Below, piece by piece: positions 1 to 8,379 of a DNA stretch of 64,000 nt (the first letter of the stretch is position 1; each line of letters begins with the position of its first letter). Position numbers and translations under genes: made by a program. Origin of the DNA: Sphingosinicella xenopeptidilytica (lineage in GTDB: Bacteria > Pseudomonadota > Alphaproteobacteria > Sphingomonadales > Sphingomonadaceae); contig NZ_JBHTIK010000006.1 of assembly GCF_042676985.1 (NCBI RefSeq), positions 1-64,000 on the forward strand, written 5' to 3'. Under the pieces are notes generated by a model, which ran no database searches, had not been told where the DNA came from, and worked only from the letters and a program-made list of their open reading frames with translations.

Positions 1-109
1 ACCCGAACTTCGTTCCCGTCAACCCCGCCAGGTCACGCACATACCATAACAACGGCATCTCAGAAGGACCGGTGTGTTCCCGCGCAATGCCGTTCAACCG
101 AAAACGCAT
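1..109 (-). CDS. (2Fe-2S)-binding small subunit of a molybdenum hydroxylase, N-terminal fragment
   Basis: The reverse strand begins ATG at 109 after a strong ribosome site (GGAGGG, 5 bases upstream) and reads MRFRLNGIAREHTG, then MPLLWYVRDLAGLTGTKFG before the window ends. This is the N-terminus of the plant-type ferredoxin domain of xanthine-oxidase-family small subunits (isoquinoline 1-oxidoreductase alpha, CoxS-like), in which MPLLWVLRD..GLTGTKFGCG precedes the first cluster cysteines. The known role is electron transfer from a molybdopterin subunit to an acceptor. The rest, including all cluster cysteines, lies outside the window, so the substrate cannot be told. It is divergent from the receptor at 319 and shares its control region. 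Confidence 0.8.
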   Translation of the reverse strand, partial: MRFRLNGIAREHTGPSEMPLLWYVRDLAGLTGTKFG

Positions 110-173
110 CGTATCCCTCCACCCGCACAAATGCACCAATCTGCGTATCGTTGTAGAGACCTGTGCTAACTGA

Positions 174-184
174 TTGTAGCACAA
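174..184. promoter_or_regulatory. GntR/FCD-type operator TTGT-AGC-ACAA
   Basis: This is a perfect inverted repeat, TTGT, three bases, ACAA, flanked by A and T, in the 209-base divergent region between the 2Fe-2S gene and the first receptor. It fits the FadR-subfamily GntR consensus TNGTNNNACNA. Matching sites occur at 27136 and 27166, and a near match at 24624, around the FCD regulator at 25415. Binding by that regulator is inferred. Confidence 0.5.
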
Positions 185-274
185 TTTTGCCATATCACTC
201 TTGCCAAGGTCATTTTCTTTGATATGGTCGCACGCAAAGATCGGGTGGCCTTGAGCCATCACGAAATAAACGCG

Positions 275-309
275 GGGGAGGTCGGGTCCTCCCCTGGATT
301 TTTGGGGAG
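275..309 (+). promoter_or_regulatory. Leader hairpin with alternative pairing to the receptor's ribosome site
   Basis: GGGGAGG (275-281) and CCTCCCC (288-294) form a perfect 7-bp stem with a 6-base loop, followed by TGGATTTTT. The same 3' arm (CTCCCC, 289-294) can instead pair with GGGGAG (304-309), the Shine-Dalgarno of the receptor at 319. The two helices exclude each other, so the leader could be a terminator-like hairpin or a ribosome-site switch. No ligand or protein is evident. Confidence 0.4.
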
Positions 310-318
310 AGAATCAAC

Positions 319-2445
319 ATGCGCACCAGAATGCTCGTTTCCCGGCTTGCGATAGCCACTGTGCTCACCGGTATTTCCCACGCTGCGCTGGCGCAGGCGG
401 CAGGCGACAACGTGTCCACGGGCGGCGTCGAGGAAATCGTCGTTACCGCACAGAAGCGCGAACAGCGACTCCAGGATGTGCCGGTCACCGTCTCTGCGCT
501 TTCCGGCGCAGGCGCCGAAGCGCGCGGCGTTCAGAGCACGGAAGAGCTCTCGACCGCGGTTCCCTCGCTGGACTGGCAGTCAGGCAAGGCCGGCAGCCCC
601 TATATTCGCGGTATCGGCTCCATCATCTCGACGGCCGGCAACGAGTCGTCGGTCGGTCTGTTTGTCGACGGCGTGCTGCTGATCAGCCCGCTGCAGGCCA
701 ACTTCAACCTCAACAATGTCGAGCGCATCGAGGTGTTGAAAGGCCCACAGGGCACGCTGTTCGGCCGCAACGCGAACGGCGGCGTGATCAACATCATCAC
801 GCGCGATCCGTCGCAGGATACCGCAGTCGATGCGAGCGTCGGCTATGGCAACTACAACACGATCGACGCGCAGTTCTACGGGAATACCGCCCTTACGGAC
901 ACGCTCGCGGCGAATGTCGCGGTCGCCTATCGCAATCAGATGGATGGCTGGGGCAAGAACGTCAACACCGGCTCGGACGCCTATGACGGCGATTCCTTCG
1001 ACATCCGCGCCAAGCTCGGCTGGACGCCGACGCCGGACACCGACATCATCCTCACCGGCCAGTATTTCACCAACCACAACGAGGCGACGAAAAACAGGCT
1101 GCTTCGCGGCACTGTGGGCCTCAACGGCGCATTGCCGCCTGCGGGCTTCTACGATGTCAACGAGAGCTTCGAATCGTTCACGGAAACCGACGTGTGGTCG
1201 CTCAATCTGCGTATCTCGCACGATTTCGGCGCGGCGACCTTCCGCTCGCTGACGGCGTATACCGATGTCGACACGCTCTGGGCCTACGACTCCGACGGTG
1301 GCGCTCTGGAAACGCTCGAAGGCGATATTTTCGAGAACGCTTCAGGTTTCACGCAGGAGTTCCAGTTGCTTTCGCCTGCGGAACAAAGCGTGCGCTGGAT
1401 CGTCGGCCTCTATTATCTTGATATGGAAGCCGCTTTCACGCCGATCGAACTCGAAGGTACGGCCGTCGGCGGTGCGTTCATCGAGGTGTTCGGGCATACC
1501 CGTGCGCGTTCGCTCGCCGGTTTCGGTGAGGTCACTTTCGAACTGGCCGAGACCACGAACCTCACGCTCGGCGGCCGCTATACGTTCGACAAGCGGACGG
1601 TCGATGGCCACACCGATGTCAACGGCACTGCGGGCACGGTCTTCTATCAGCAGAAGAACTTCAGCCAGCCGACGTATCGTGTCACGCTGGACCACAACTT
1701 CACCGACGATATCATGGCCTATGCCACGGTCAGCACCGGCTACAACTCGGGTCAGTTCAACACCGGAAACGCGGCTGCGGCGGCGGTGAAGCCGGAAAAG
1801 ATGCAGGCCTATGAAGTCGGCATCAAATCCGATCTTCTGGATCGGCGGCTTCAGATCAATGCCGCCGCGTTCTGGTACGATTACAAGGATCTGCAGGTAA
1901 ACGTCGTTCAGAACGCCGTGACCGTGCAGACCAATGCCGCGAAGGCGCGGGTGAAAGGCTTCGAGCTTGAAGTGAACACCGCGCCCGTCGACAATTTGTC
2001 GATGCAGTTCGCGTTCTCTTACCTCGACACCGAATATACGAAATATGCCGACGCGCAGTTCTATGTTCCGGAAGTCGGCGGCGGCTACACGACAGTTGTC
2101 GGGGATGCCTCCGGCAACCAGATGATCAATGCGCCGAAGTATTCGGCCTTCGCTTACATCCAGTATGAGATGGAAAGCGCGATGGGCACTTTCACACCGG
2201 CCCTGTCCTACGCCTACAAGAGCAAGATCTACCGCAACTACCAGAACGACCTCGTGTCGCCCTCCCAGAATCTCGTGAACGCATCGCTGCTGTTCACACC
2301 GACGTCGGGCAACTGGGACGTGCGGCTGTGGGGCAAGAACCTGCTGGACGAGAAGAACGAGCAGAAATCGGTCCGCCGCGAGGGCGCGATGGGTCATCCA
2401 CTCGCGCCGCTCACCTACGGCATCACCTTCGGTGTACACTTCTAG
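319..2445 (+). CDS. TonB-dependent outer-membrane receptor
   Basis: The protein has 708 residues. A signal peptide (about residues 1-26, ending ALAQ) precedes the sphingomonad TonB-box region EEIVVTAQKREQ and the plug domain with RIEVLKGPQGTLFGRNANGG, typical of receptor plugs. The remainder is a beta-barrel with the conserved late motif WDVRLWGKNLLDE and a C-terminal aromatic residue (GVHF). These receptors import substrates across the outer membrane using TonB/ExbBD energy. The ATG at 319 follows GGGGAGAG. It leads the operon that runs to 12171, so it probably takes up that operon's substrate. The ligand is unknown. Confidence 0.93.
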   Translation: MRTRMLVSRLAIATVLTGISHAALAQAAGDNVSTGGVEEIVVTAQKREQRLQDVPVTVSALSGAGAEARGVQSTEELSTAVPSLDWQSGKAGSPYIRGIGSIISTAGNESSVGLFVDGVLLISPLQANFNLNNVERIEVLKGPQGTLFGRNANGGVINIITRDPSQDTAVDASVGYGNYNTIDAQFYGNTALTDTLAANVAVAYRNQMDGWGKNVNTGSDAYDGDSFDIRAKLGWTPTPDTDIILTGQYFTNHNEATKNRLLRGTVGLNGALPPAGFYDVNESFESFTETDVWSLNLRISHDFGAATFRSLTAYTDVDTLWAYDSDGGALETLEGDIFENASGFTQEFQLLSPAEQSVRWIVGLYYLDMEAAFTPIELEGTAVGGAFIEVFGHTRARSLAGFGEVTFELAETTNLTLGGRYTFDKRTVDGHTDVNGTAGTVFYQQKNFSQPTYRVTLDHNFTDDIMAYATVSTGYNSGQFNTGNAAAAAVKPEKMQAYEVGIKSDLLDRRLQINAAAFWYDYKDLQVNVVQNAVTVQTNAAKARVKGFELEVNTAPVDNLSMQFAFSYLDTEYTKYADAQFYVPEVGGGYTTVVGDASGNQMINAPKYSAFAYIQYEMESAMGTFTPALSYAYKSKIYRNYQNDLVSPSQNLVNASLLFTPTSGNWDVRLWGKNLLDEKNEQKSVRREGAMGHPLAPLTYGITFGVHF

Positions 2446-2446
2446 G

Positions 2447-2464
2447 GGATGGCAGGTTCCATCC
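2447..2464 (+). other. Intercistronic hairpin after the receptor gene
   Basis: GGATGG (2447-2452) and CCATCC (2459-2464) form a 6-bp stem with a 6-base loop right after the receptor stop codon and before the next ribosome site. It has no T-tract, so an mRNA-stability or attenuation role is more likely than full termination. Confidence 0.35.
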
Positions 2465-2490
2465 GCAGTTGATTTGAAGAGGGAGATTTC

Positions 2491-3042
2491 ATGATGAGAC
2501 TGGCATTGGCCGTACTTTCCGGGGCTCTGCTTTCCGTTGCCGCCTGCTCGCAGGCGCCCACGGAGACGGCTCCGGCGGAGAAGGCGACAGCGGCATCGAC
2601 CGCCGAGGACGAGGCTGCGATCCGCAAACTGTTCGCCGATCTGATGGCCGCGGTGAAGGCCGAGGATGCGGCGGCCGTAGCGCAGGCCTACGCCCCCGAA
2701 GGCTTCATCTATCTCGATGTCAGCACGCCGCGCGCTTTCCACGGACGCGAAGGTGCGGAGCACACTTGGAAGCTGTGGTTCTCGATGATCGAGCCGGGCT
2801 CGGGCACGGGCGACGCGACCGAACTTCAGGTTACGGTCGTTGGTGACTACGCCTTCGCGATGCACTTCGATCATTACACGGCGAAGCCGAAAGATCCCAA
2901 GTTGCAGCATCTCGTCGATTTCACGAACCGTGCAACCTCGTGGCTCAAGAAGATCGACGGGCGCTGGTATATTCTCGTCGAGCATAATTCCTTCCCGGTC
3001 GACCTCGTGAACGGTCAGGCCGACTTCAAATCGAAGGAATAG
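2491..3042 (+). CDS. SnoaL/NTF2-like lipoprotein
   Basis: This protein of about 183 residues has a lipoprotein signal: a hydrophobic stretch, then the lipobox LSVAAC with the lipidated cysteine near residue 19. A low-complexity Ala/Thr/Glu linker leads to one NTF2-like domain (about residues 42-175) resembling the SgcJ/DUF4440 type: EDEAAIRKLFADLMAAVKAEDAAAV at its start and WLKKIDGRWYILVEHNS at its end. The fold is used by ketosteroid isomerases, polyketide cyclases, epoxide hydrolases and many non-enzymes, so the reaction is open. A good ribosome site (GAGGGAG) precedes the ATG at 2491. Its place behind the receptor suggests work in the periplasm. Confidence 0.8.
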   Translation: MMRLALAVLSGALLSVAACSQAPTETAPAEKATAASTAEDEAAIRKLFADLMAAVKAEDAAAVAQAYAPEGFIYLDVSTPRAFHGREGAEHTWKLWFSMIEPGSGTGDATELQVTVVGDYAFAMHFDHYTAKPKDPKLQHLVDFTNRATSWLKKIDGRWYILVEHNSFPVDLVNGQADFKSKE

Positions 3043-3089
3043 TCGCGAGAGGGCATGAAGCAGGCGTCGGCATTCGCAAGGATGGTTGG

Positions 3090-3986
3090 ATGATACAGCA
3101 CGATGTCGACGACCTGCTTCAGAGAGCAATGGCAACAGGCGGCCGCGAACTCAGCGCCGATGAAAGGCGCAACGTCGCGACCGCCTGTGAGCAGATGGAT
3201 GCCGCCATGGCAGGTTGGCGCGATGCGGCCGAAGGCCGGCGCCGGCTGGAGGCCATTCAGGACGAAAACCTCGTCTGGTTCACGCCGTCCTCCAATCCTC
3301 ATACGGAGATGAAGCAGGGGCGCGAGGAATACATCAAGCTCGTCACTGAGTTTCAGTTCGATCACTATATTCCCGGCAGCAAGGTCGAGATTTTCGATGT
3401 CACTGCCGAGGGAAATCGCGTTGCGACGGAGATGATCTCCGATATCGTGATGAAAGACGGCACGCCCTACACGAACCGTTATCAGCAGCTGTTCGAGTTC
3501 AATTCTCAGGGCAAGGTCGCCGTCTACAAGCTTTACATGGATACCGCGATCTTCATTCGCGATGACAACAAGGCGACGAAGAAAATCGCCGACGATTTCC
3601 TTTATGCGCTGTCGACATGCGGTACTCTTGGGTTGCGTCATCTGATGAAGGATGACGCAACCTGGTCTTTTCCCGCCCGCGGCGGCGATATCGTCACGCT
3701 GAACAAGGCTGAAGCGCTCGATCGGATCGAACGGCTCCAATCGAATACGACCGGCCTCGGTTTCGAGGAGGTCTATCGGAGCCCGATCATTCGCGGCAAC
3801 TACGTGACGGTCCGCGCGACGGTTTCGGGAACGGATATCCGCGACGGGAAACCGTTCAGCGCCACGCATCATTTCGTCATCAAGACCGAAAAGCCGCAGG
3901 AGGCCAGCCATGCCGGCCGCGTGATCGGCGGCAAGATCACAGAAATCCGCGAGTATGTGCGCGGAGGATTCCTCCCCGAAGTGTGA
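3090..3986 (+). CDS. Tandem SnoaL-like protein (cytosolic copy 1)
   Basis: The 298-residue protein has no signal peptide. It appears to carry two NTF2/SnoaL-like domains: residues about 20-155 with the family signature NRVATEM, KDGTPYTNRYQQLF and a following FN, and a more divergent second half (about 160-298) ending HHFVIKTEKP. The same signature recurs in the proteins at 4010, 6376 and 7329, so these are paralogues from local duplication. The start follows AAGGATGG. The reaction is unknown. SnoaL-fold catalysts perform aldol cyclisation, isomerisation or hydration of ketones and epoxides, which would suit the ketone-type chemistry suggested by the operon. Confidence 0.75.
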   Translation: MIQHDVDDLLQRAMATGGRELSADERRNVATACEQMDAAMAGWRDAAEGRRRLEAIQDENLVWFTPSSNPHTEMKQGREEYIKLVTEFQFDHYIPGSKVEIFDVTAEGNRVATEMISDIVMKDGTPYTNRYQQLFEFNSQGKVAVYKLYMDTAIFIRDDNKATKKIADDFLYALSTCGTLGLRHLMKDDATWSFPARGGDIVTLNKAEALDRIERLQSNTTGLGFEEVYRSPIIRGNYVTVRATVSGTDIRDGKPFSATHHFVIKTEKPQEASHAGRVIGGKITEIREYVRGGFLPEV

Positions 3987-4009
3987 TGGACGGCATCAGA
4001 GGACAGACG

Positions 4010-4804
4010 ATGGTCGAGCAGGATATCGATACGTGCCTTACGCCGGAGGAGCGCCGCAACGTCGCGGCCGCCTATGAACAGCTCGACGCGGCGATGGCCG
4101 GCTGGCGCGATCGTGCCGAAGGGCGTCAGCGTCTTGATGCCGTGCTTGCCGACGATTTCGTCTGGTTCGTGCCGACATCCGATCCGGCGCGACAGGCGCG
4201 GGGGAGCAAGCAGGACTACATCGATTATGTGACCGTGTTCCAACACGAGAATTACCAGCCCGGTAGCCGGGTGGAGATTTTCGCGCATACGGCCCACGGC
4301 AACCGCGTTGCCACCGAGATGCTTTCGGACATCGTCCGCAAGGACGGCTCGCCCTATCGCAACCGGTATCACCAGCTCTTCAAGTTCAACGACAAGGGGC
4401 AGGTGAAGGAGTACCGCGTTTACATGGACTCCGCCGTCATCGTGACGGACGCATTCGCTGCGTGCGAGCGTGCCGTGCGCGCGTTCATCGCGGCGCTTGG
4501 CTCGGGCGACGCGCGGACCCTCAAGGTACATGTGACGGAGAATTTCCGCTGGCTGCCCGCGGACGGTGCCGGCGGCCTCGATGTCGATGCCGTTGCCGCT
4601 CTCGTGCAGGCCGCGAAGGCGAAGCGCACTCTGACGCTGGAGATCATACCCGAAGGCCTGATCGCCGAAGAGGGGGTGGCCTCGATCGAGGTGACGTCGG
4701 GCGATGGTGTTGTTCACTCGCTGGTCGCTACGCTCCAGGGCGACCGGATTGCGGGCATCGAGGAATTCAGCGGCGGCAGGTCCATCGTGGATCTGGCCGC
4801 CTGA
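4010..4804 (+). CDS. Tandem SnoaL-like protein (cytosolic copy 2)
   Basis: The protein of about 264 residues is a paralogue of the one at 3090. EERRNVAAAYEQLDAAMAGW aligns with its first domain, followed by NRVATEM and KDGSPYRNRYHQLF. The second half (about residues 150-264) is shorter than in the paralogue. There is no signal peptide. The ATG at 4010 has AGAGGA about seven bases upstream; an earlier in-frame ATG at 3986 overlaps the previous stop (TGATG), so the start could be either. The aldehyde dehydrogenase gene follows 33 bases later. Confidence 0.72.
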   Translation: MVEQDIDTCLTPEERRNVAAAYEQLDAAMAGWRDRAEGRQRLDAVLADDFVWFVPTSDPARQARGSKQDYIDYVTVFQHENYQPGSRVEIFAHTAHGNRVATEMLSDIVRKDGSPYRNRYHQLFKFNDKGQVKEYRVYMDSAVIVTDAFAACERAVRAFIAALGSGDARTLKVHVTENFRWLPADGAGGLDVDAVAALVQAAKAKRTLTLEIIPEGLIAEEGVASIEVTSGDGVVHSLVATLQGDRIAGIEEFSGGRSIVDLAA

Positions 4805-4837
4805 GCGGCGAAACGGAAAATAACGCGGAGAAGAGCG

Positions 4838-6358
4838 ATGGATATGGGTACCCCGGTCAGCGAAAACATCTCCCGCCTCACCGCGCATCTGCAGGGCTGG
4901 ATCGGGCGCACGCGGCCCATGCTCATTGACGGGCAATGGGTGGAAGCGGCGTCCGGCAAGACCTTTCAGGTTCGCGATCCCGCGACCGGCAAGATCATCG
5001 CCAATGTCGCGGAAGGCGCGGCGGAGGACATCGATCGTGCCGTGCGCGCGGCGCGAAAGGCATTCGAAAGCGGCCCGTGGTCGCGCATGACGCCCTCGGA
5101 GCGCGGCAAGCTGCTGCACCGGGTCGGCGACCTGATCCTCGAGAATCTGCACGAGCTGGCGCAGCTCGAATCCATCGACAACGGTAAGCCGGCAAGCGTG
5201 GCGCGCGCGGCGGACGTGCCGCTGGCGGCGGACATGTTCCACTACATGTCGGGCTGGTGCACCAAGATCGAGGGCAAGACGATTCCGATCTCGGCGCTTG
5301 CTGCGCCCGGCAACTATTTCTCCTACACGCGGCCGGAACCGATCGGCGTCGTCGGCCAGATCATTCCTTGGAATTTCCCGCTGCTGATGGCGGCATGGAA
5401 GCTGGCGCCGGCGCTTGCCACGGGCTGCACGGTCGTCCTCAAGGTTGCCGAGGAAACGCCGCTGTCGGCGCTGCGGCTCGGCGATATCCTGATGGAAGCG
5501 GGGATACCCGCCGGCGTCGTGAACATCGTGCCGGGCTTCGGGGAAACCGCCGGCGCCGCACTCGCCGCGCATCCGGACGTGAACAAGGTGGCGTTCACCG
5601 GCTCCACCGAAGTCGGCAAGCTCATTGTGCAGGCCGCCGCGCGCGATCTGAAGCGGGTCAGCCTCGAGCTCGGCGGGAAATCCCCCAACATCATCCTCGC
5701 GGACGCGGATATCGACGCGGCCATCGCCGGCTCCACCGCGGCGATCTTCTTCAACCACGGGCAATGCTGCAACGCCGGCAGCCGGCTCTACGTGCAGGAG
5801 AAGGTTTTCGACCGTGTTGTCGAAGGCATCGCCGCGGCGGCGGGCAAGATCAAGCTGGGCTGCGGTCTCGACGATGACACGGAGATGGGGCCGCTCGTTT
5901 CCGACGTGCAGTTCGATCGCGTCTCGGGGTTCCTGCGTTCCGGCAAGGAACAGGGTGCGAGGGCTCTGTGCGGCGGCGAGGCGCTCGAGGGTGCCGGCTA
6001 TTATGTGAAGCCCACGGTGCTCGTCGACACGCGGCCGGACATGAAGGTGGTGCAGGAGGAAATCTTTGGACCCGTCCTCGTCGCCATGCCCTTCAAGGAG
6101 GCCGACGACCGCCTGATCGCCGAAGCCAACAACAGCATCTACGGCCTCGCCGCCGGCGTGTGGACGCGCGACGTCGCGGCGGCGCACGGCATCGCCCACA
6201 AGCTTCGCGCGGGCTCCGTGTGGGTCAATTGCTATCACGTGTTCGACGCATCGCTGCCGTTCGGCGGCTACAAACAATCCGGCTGGGGCCGCGAGATGGG
6301 GCAGGCGGTGCTGTCCAACTATCTCGAAACCAAGGCCGTCACCACGGCGATCGGATGA
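4838..6358 (+). CDS. NAD(P)-dependent aldehyde dehydrogenase
   Basis: This 506-residue protein is of normal ALDH length. Visible motifs are IPWNFPLLMAAWK (cofactor loop), FTGSTEVG (Rossmann turn), LELGGKSPNII with the general-base glutamate, GQCCNAGSR with the catalytic cysteine, and EEIFGPV near the C-terminus. It resembles the phenylacetaldehyde/betaine-aldehyde group and would oxidise an aldehyde to a carboxylate in the cytosol. The start follows GCGGAGAAG. Lying among SnoaL-like genes, it may oxidise an aldehyde released from the imported substrate. Confidence 0.93.
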   Translation: MDMGTPVSENISRLTAHLQGWIGRTRPMLIDGQWVEAASGKTFQVRDPATGKIIANVAEGAAEDIDRAVRAARKAFESGPWSRMTPSERGKLLHRVGDLILENLHELAQLESIDNGKPASVARAADVPLAADMFHYMSGWCTKIEGKTIPISALAAPGNYFSYTRPEPIGVVGQIIPWNFPLLMAAWKLAPALATGCTVVLKVAEETPLSALRLGDILMEAGIPAGVVNIVPGFGETAGAALAAHPDVNKVAFTGSTEVGKLIVQAAARDLKRVSLELGGKSPNIILADADIDAAIAGSTAAIFFNHGQCCNAGSRLYVQEKVFDRVVEGIAAAAGKIKLGCGLDDDTEMGPLVSDVQFDRVSGFLRSGKEQGARALCGGEALEGAGYYVKPTVLVDTRPDMKVVQEEIFGPVLVAMPFKEADDRLIAEANNSIYGLAAGVWTRDVAAAHGIAHKLRAGSVWVNCYHVFDASLPFGGYKQSGWGREMGQAVLSNYLETKAVTTAIG

Positions 6359-6375
6359 GCGCGGGAAGGGGCGGA

Positions 6376-7311
6376 ATGAGGCTGACCATGAAGAGTACGG
6401 CGCTCGCCGGATTTCTGGGTGCGGCGATTGCCGCCCTGGGCGCTATGCCAGCGGCCGCCGGAACCTGCGAGGATCCTGGTGCGAGCCTGACGCCGCAGGA
6501 AGTCCGCAATGTGAAGGCGGCGTGCGAGCAGATGGCCGCCGCGGTCGCCGGATGGGCGAATGCCGACGAGGGCCGCCGGCGCCTGGAGGCGATTCAGGCG
6601 GAAGACTTCAAATGGTTCGTGCCCGTCGCCGACCCCTCCGCCCAGCAGTACGGAACGCGCGAGACCTACGTGCAGCTCGTGGTCGAGCGGCAGTTCGACA
6701 TGTACAAGCCGGGCAGCAAGGTGGAAATCTTCGCGACCACGGCGCAGGGCAACCGCGTGGCGACCGAAATGATCGCCGACATCTACACCAAGGACGGCGA
6801 GCCCTACACCAACCGCTACCAGCAGCTTTTCTTCTTCAACGATGCCGGGAAGATTCAGGAGTATCGCCTGTTCCAGGATAGCGAGATCCATACCTGGGAT
6901 TACGATCAGGCGATCAAGCGGGAAGTGCTCCGCTTCTTCGAGGCCATGTCGTCGAGCGGCACGGCGCTCGTGCGCGACATGCTTGCCGACAACGCGACGT
7001 GGGAAGTCCGTCGCGCCGGCAATGGCGTCGTGTCGATGAACAAGGCCGAAGCCGTTGCTGAACTCGACAAGCTGCAGAACGCGGTCGGCGGTCTTCATTT
7101 CACCGTGAAGCCCGAAAATATCGTCATACAGGGCGAACGGGTGGCGGTGGAAGCGACGTCGGGCGGCACGACGAACACGCTCGCCCCCTACAGCAACGTC
7201 TACCACTTCATGCTGCTGATCAAGGACATGAAGATCGCGCGGATCAACCAGTACGGCGACACGCAGGCGGCTTTTGCGCAGACAAAAGACGCTGTCTCGA
7301 AGCTGTATTGA
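6376..7311 (+). CDS. Exported tandem SnoaL-like protein (copy 3)
   Basis: This is a 311-residue paralogue of the proteins at 3090 and 4010 with an added Sec signal peptide (hydrophobic AGFLGAAIAALGAMPAAA). The signature appears as NRVATEM, then KDGEPYTNRYQQLFFFN. A second NTF2-like domain covers about residues 190-300. The start at 6376 follows AAGGGGCGG; ATG codons at 6355 (overlapping the ALDH stop) and 6388 are alternatives that keep the signal peptide. The mature protein should act in the periplasm, unlike its two upstream paralogues. Confidence 0.75.
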   Translation: MRLTMKSTALAGFLGAAIAALGAMPAAAGTCEDPGASLTPQEVRNVKAACEQMAAAVAGWANADEGRRRLEAIQAEDFKWFVPVADPSAQQYGTRETYVQLVVERQFDMYKPGSKVEIFATTAQGNRVATEMIADIYTKDGEPYTNRYQQLFFFNDAGKIQEYRLFQDSEIHTWDYDQAIKREVLRFFEAMSSSGTALVRDMLADNATWEVRRAGNGVVSMNKAEAVAELDKLQNAVGGLHFTVKPENIVIQGERVAVEATSGGTTNTLAPYSNVYHFMLLIKDMKIARINQYGDTQAAFAQTKDAVSKLY

Positions 7312-7328
7312 TGGAGAGAGAACGGGAA

Positions 7329-8330
7329 ATGACCAGGGGCTGGATCATCAGGGCCGCGCCACTCGCGTTGGCTGCCGCGCTTCTCTCGGTGCCAGCCCAT
7401 GCGGCCTTTAAGCCGCAGACGCAGCCCTGCAAGCCATCGACGACGGAACTGACGCGCGCCGAGCAGCGCAACGTGAAGGCCGCGTGCGCTGAAATCGAAG
7501 CGCAGGTGCAGTCATGGAGCGACGCGGCAGGCGGAGCCCGAAAACTCGGTGGAATGCTTGCCGACAATTTCACGTGGGTAACGCCGACCACGCAGTGGGA
7601 CCGCTTCCACCGCGGCGACAAAGCCGATTATATCCGGCGGATCACGGTGGATCAGGCGGATCGGTATGCGACAGGCAGCACCTACCGTATTCTGCATACG
7701 ACCGTGCAGGACGACCGCGTCGCCATCGAGATGCTGTCGGCCATCAATCTCAAGGACGGCACCAAGACGCAGAACCGCTATCACCTGCTCTACCGCTTCG
7801 ATGCCGACGGCAAGCTGCTGGAAGCGCGGCACTATCTCGATACCGCCGCCAAGGTGAACGACGACCGTGCCGCGAACACGCGGATCGCGCTCGCCTTCCT
7901 CGATGCGGTGGCGAAGGGGGCCGGCGATGCCGCGGGCAAGCTGCTCGCGGAGGATGTGCGTTGGATCGTGCCGACGAGCGACCCCAAGCCGGGCATGGAC
8001 CGCGCCACTGCGATCCAGGTGATCAACGGCATCCCGGCCGGATTCCAGAATTTCTCGCTCACGGTCTTCGACGATGAACGGCTGAAGGGTGACGCGCTTG
8101 GCCCGCGTACGGCCTACAGCAACCATCAGCCGAGCCAGCCGAATGCCGTGCCGGGCGTTGCCGCCGAGCGGGACAAGGTGGCGATCGAGGCGCTCTCGCG
8201 CGGCGCGCACAAGGGCAGGGCCTACGAGAACCGCTACCAGTTTCTCTTCACGGTCAGGGATGGCCTTATCCACGAGATCAAGGAATACAATGACACGCGG
8301 CATCTCGCCGAAGTGTTGAGCGGAGGCTGA
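7329..8330 (+). CDS. Exported tandem SnoaL-like protein (copy 4)
   Basis: The protein has about 333 residues with a signal peptide (IIRAAPLALAAALLSVPAHA). Domain 1 carries DRVAIEM and KDGTKTQNRYHLL. Domain 2 repeats the pattern as DKVAIEA, then GRAYENRYQFLF, which shows clearly that the protein is an internal duplication. The chosen ATG at 7329 lies 8 bases after GGAGAGAG; an ATG at 7311 that overlaps the previous stop is possible. It is the most divergent of the four tandem paralogues. Periplasmic location is inferred from the signal peptide, and the reaction is unknown. Confidence 0.73.
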   Translation: MTRGWIIRAAPLALAAALLSVPAHAAFKPQTQPCKPSTTELTRAEQRNVKAACAEIEAQVQSWSDAAGGARKLGGMLADNFTWVTPTTQWDRFHRGDKADYIRRITVDQADRYATGSTYRILHTTVQDDRVAIEMLSAINLKDGTKTQNRYHLLYRFDADGKLLEARHYLDTAAKVNDDRAANTRIALAFLDAVAKGAGDAAGKLLAEDVRWIVPTSDPKPGMDRATAIQVINGIPAGFQNFSLTVFDDERLKGDALGPRTAYSNHQPSQPNAVPGVAAERDKVAIEALSRGAHKGRAYENRYQFLFTVRDGLIHEIKEYNDTRHLAEVLSGG

Positions 8331-8379
8331 GAACCACCGCCGACATAGTCGAACGAACAGCGCATCCGAGGGAGTGATC

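Noticed and set aside
1342..3135. Long reverse-strand open frame (about 597 codons) under the first receptor and lipoprotein
   Set aside because: It is antisense to two well-supported genes, is rich in Arg/His/Ala as shadow frames in GC-rich DNA are, and has no recognisable motif.
3869..6277. Reverse-strand open frame of about 802 codons opposite the SnoaL-like and aldehyde dehydrogenase genes
   Set aside because: The forward genes have clear domain motifs and ribosome sites. The long reverse frame results from codon bias at third positions.
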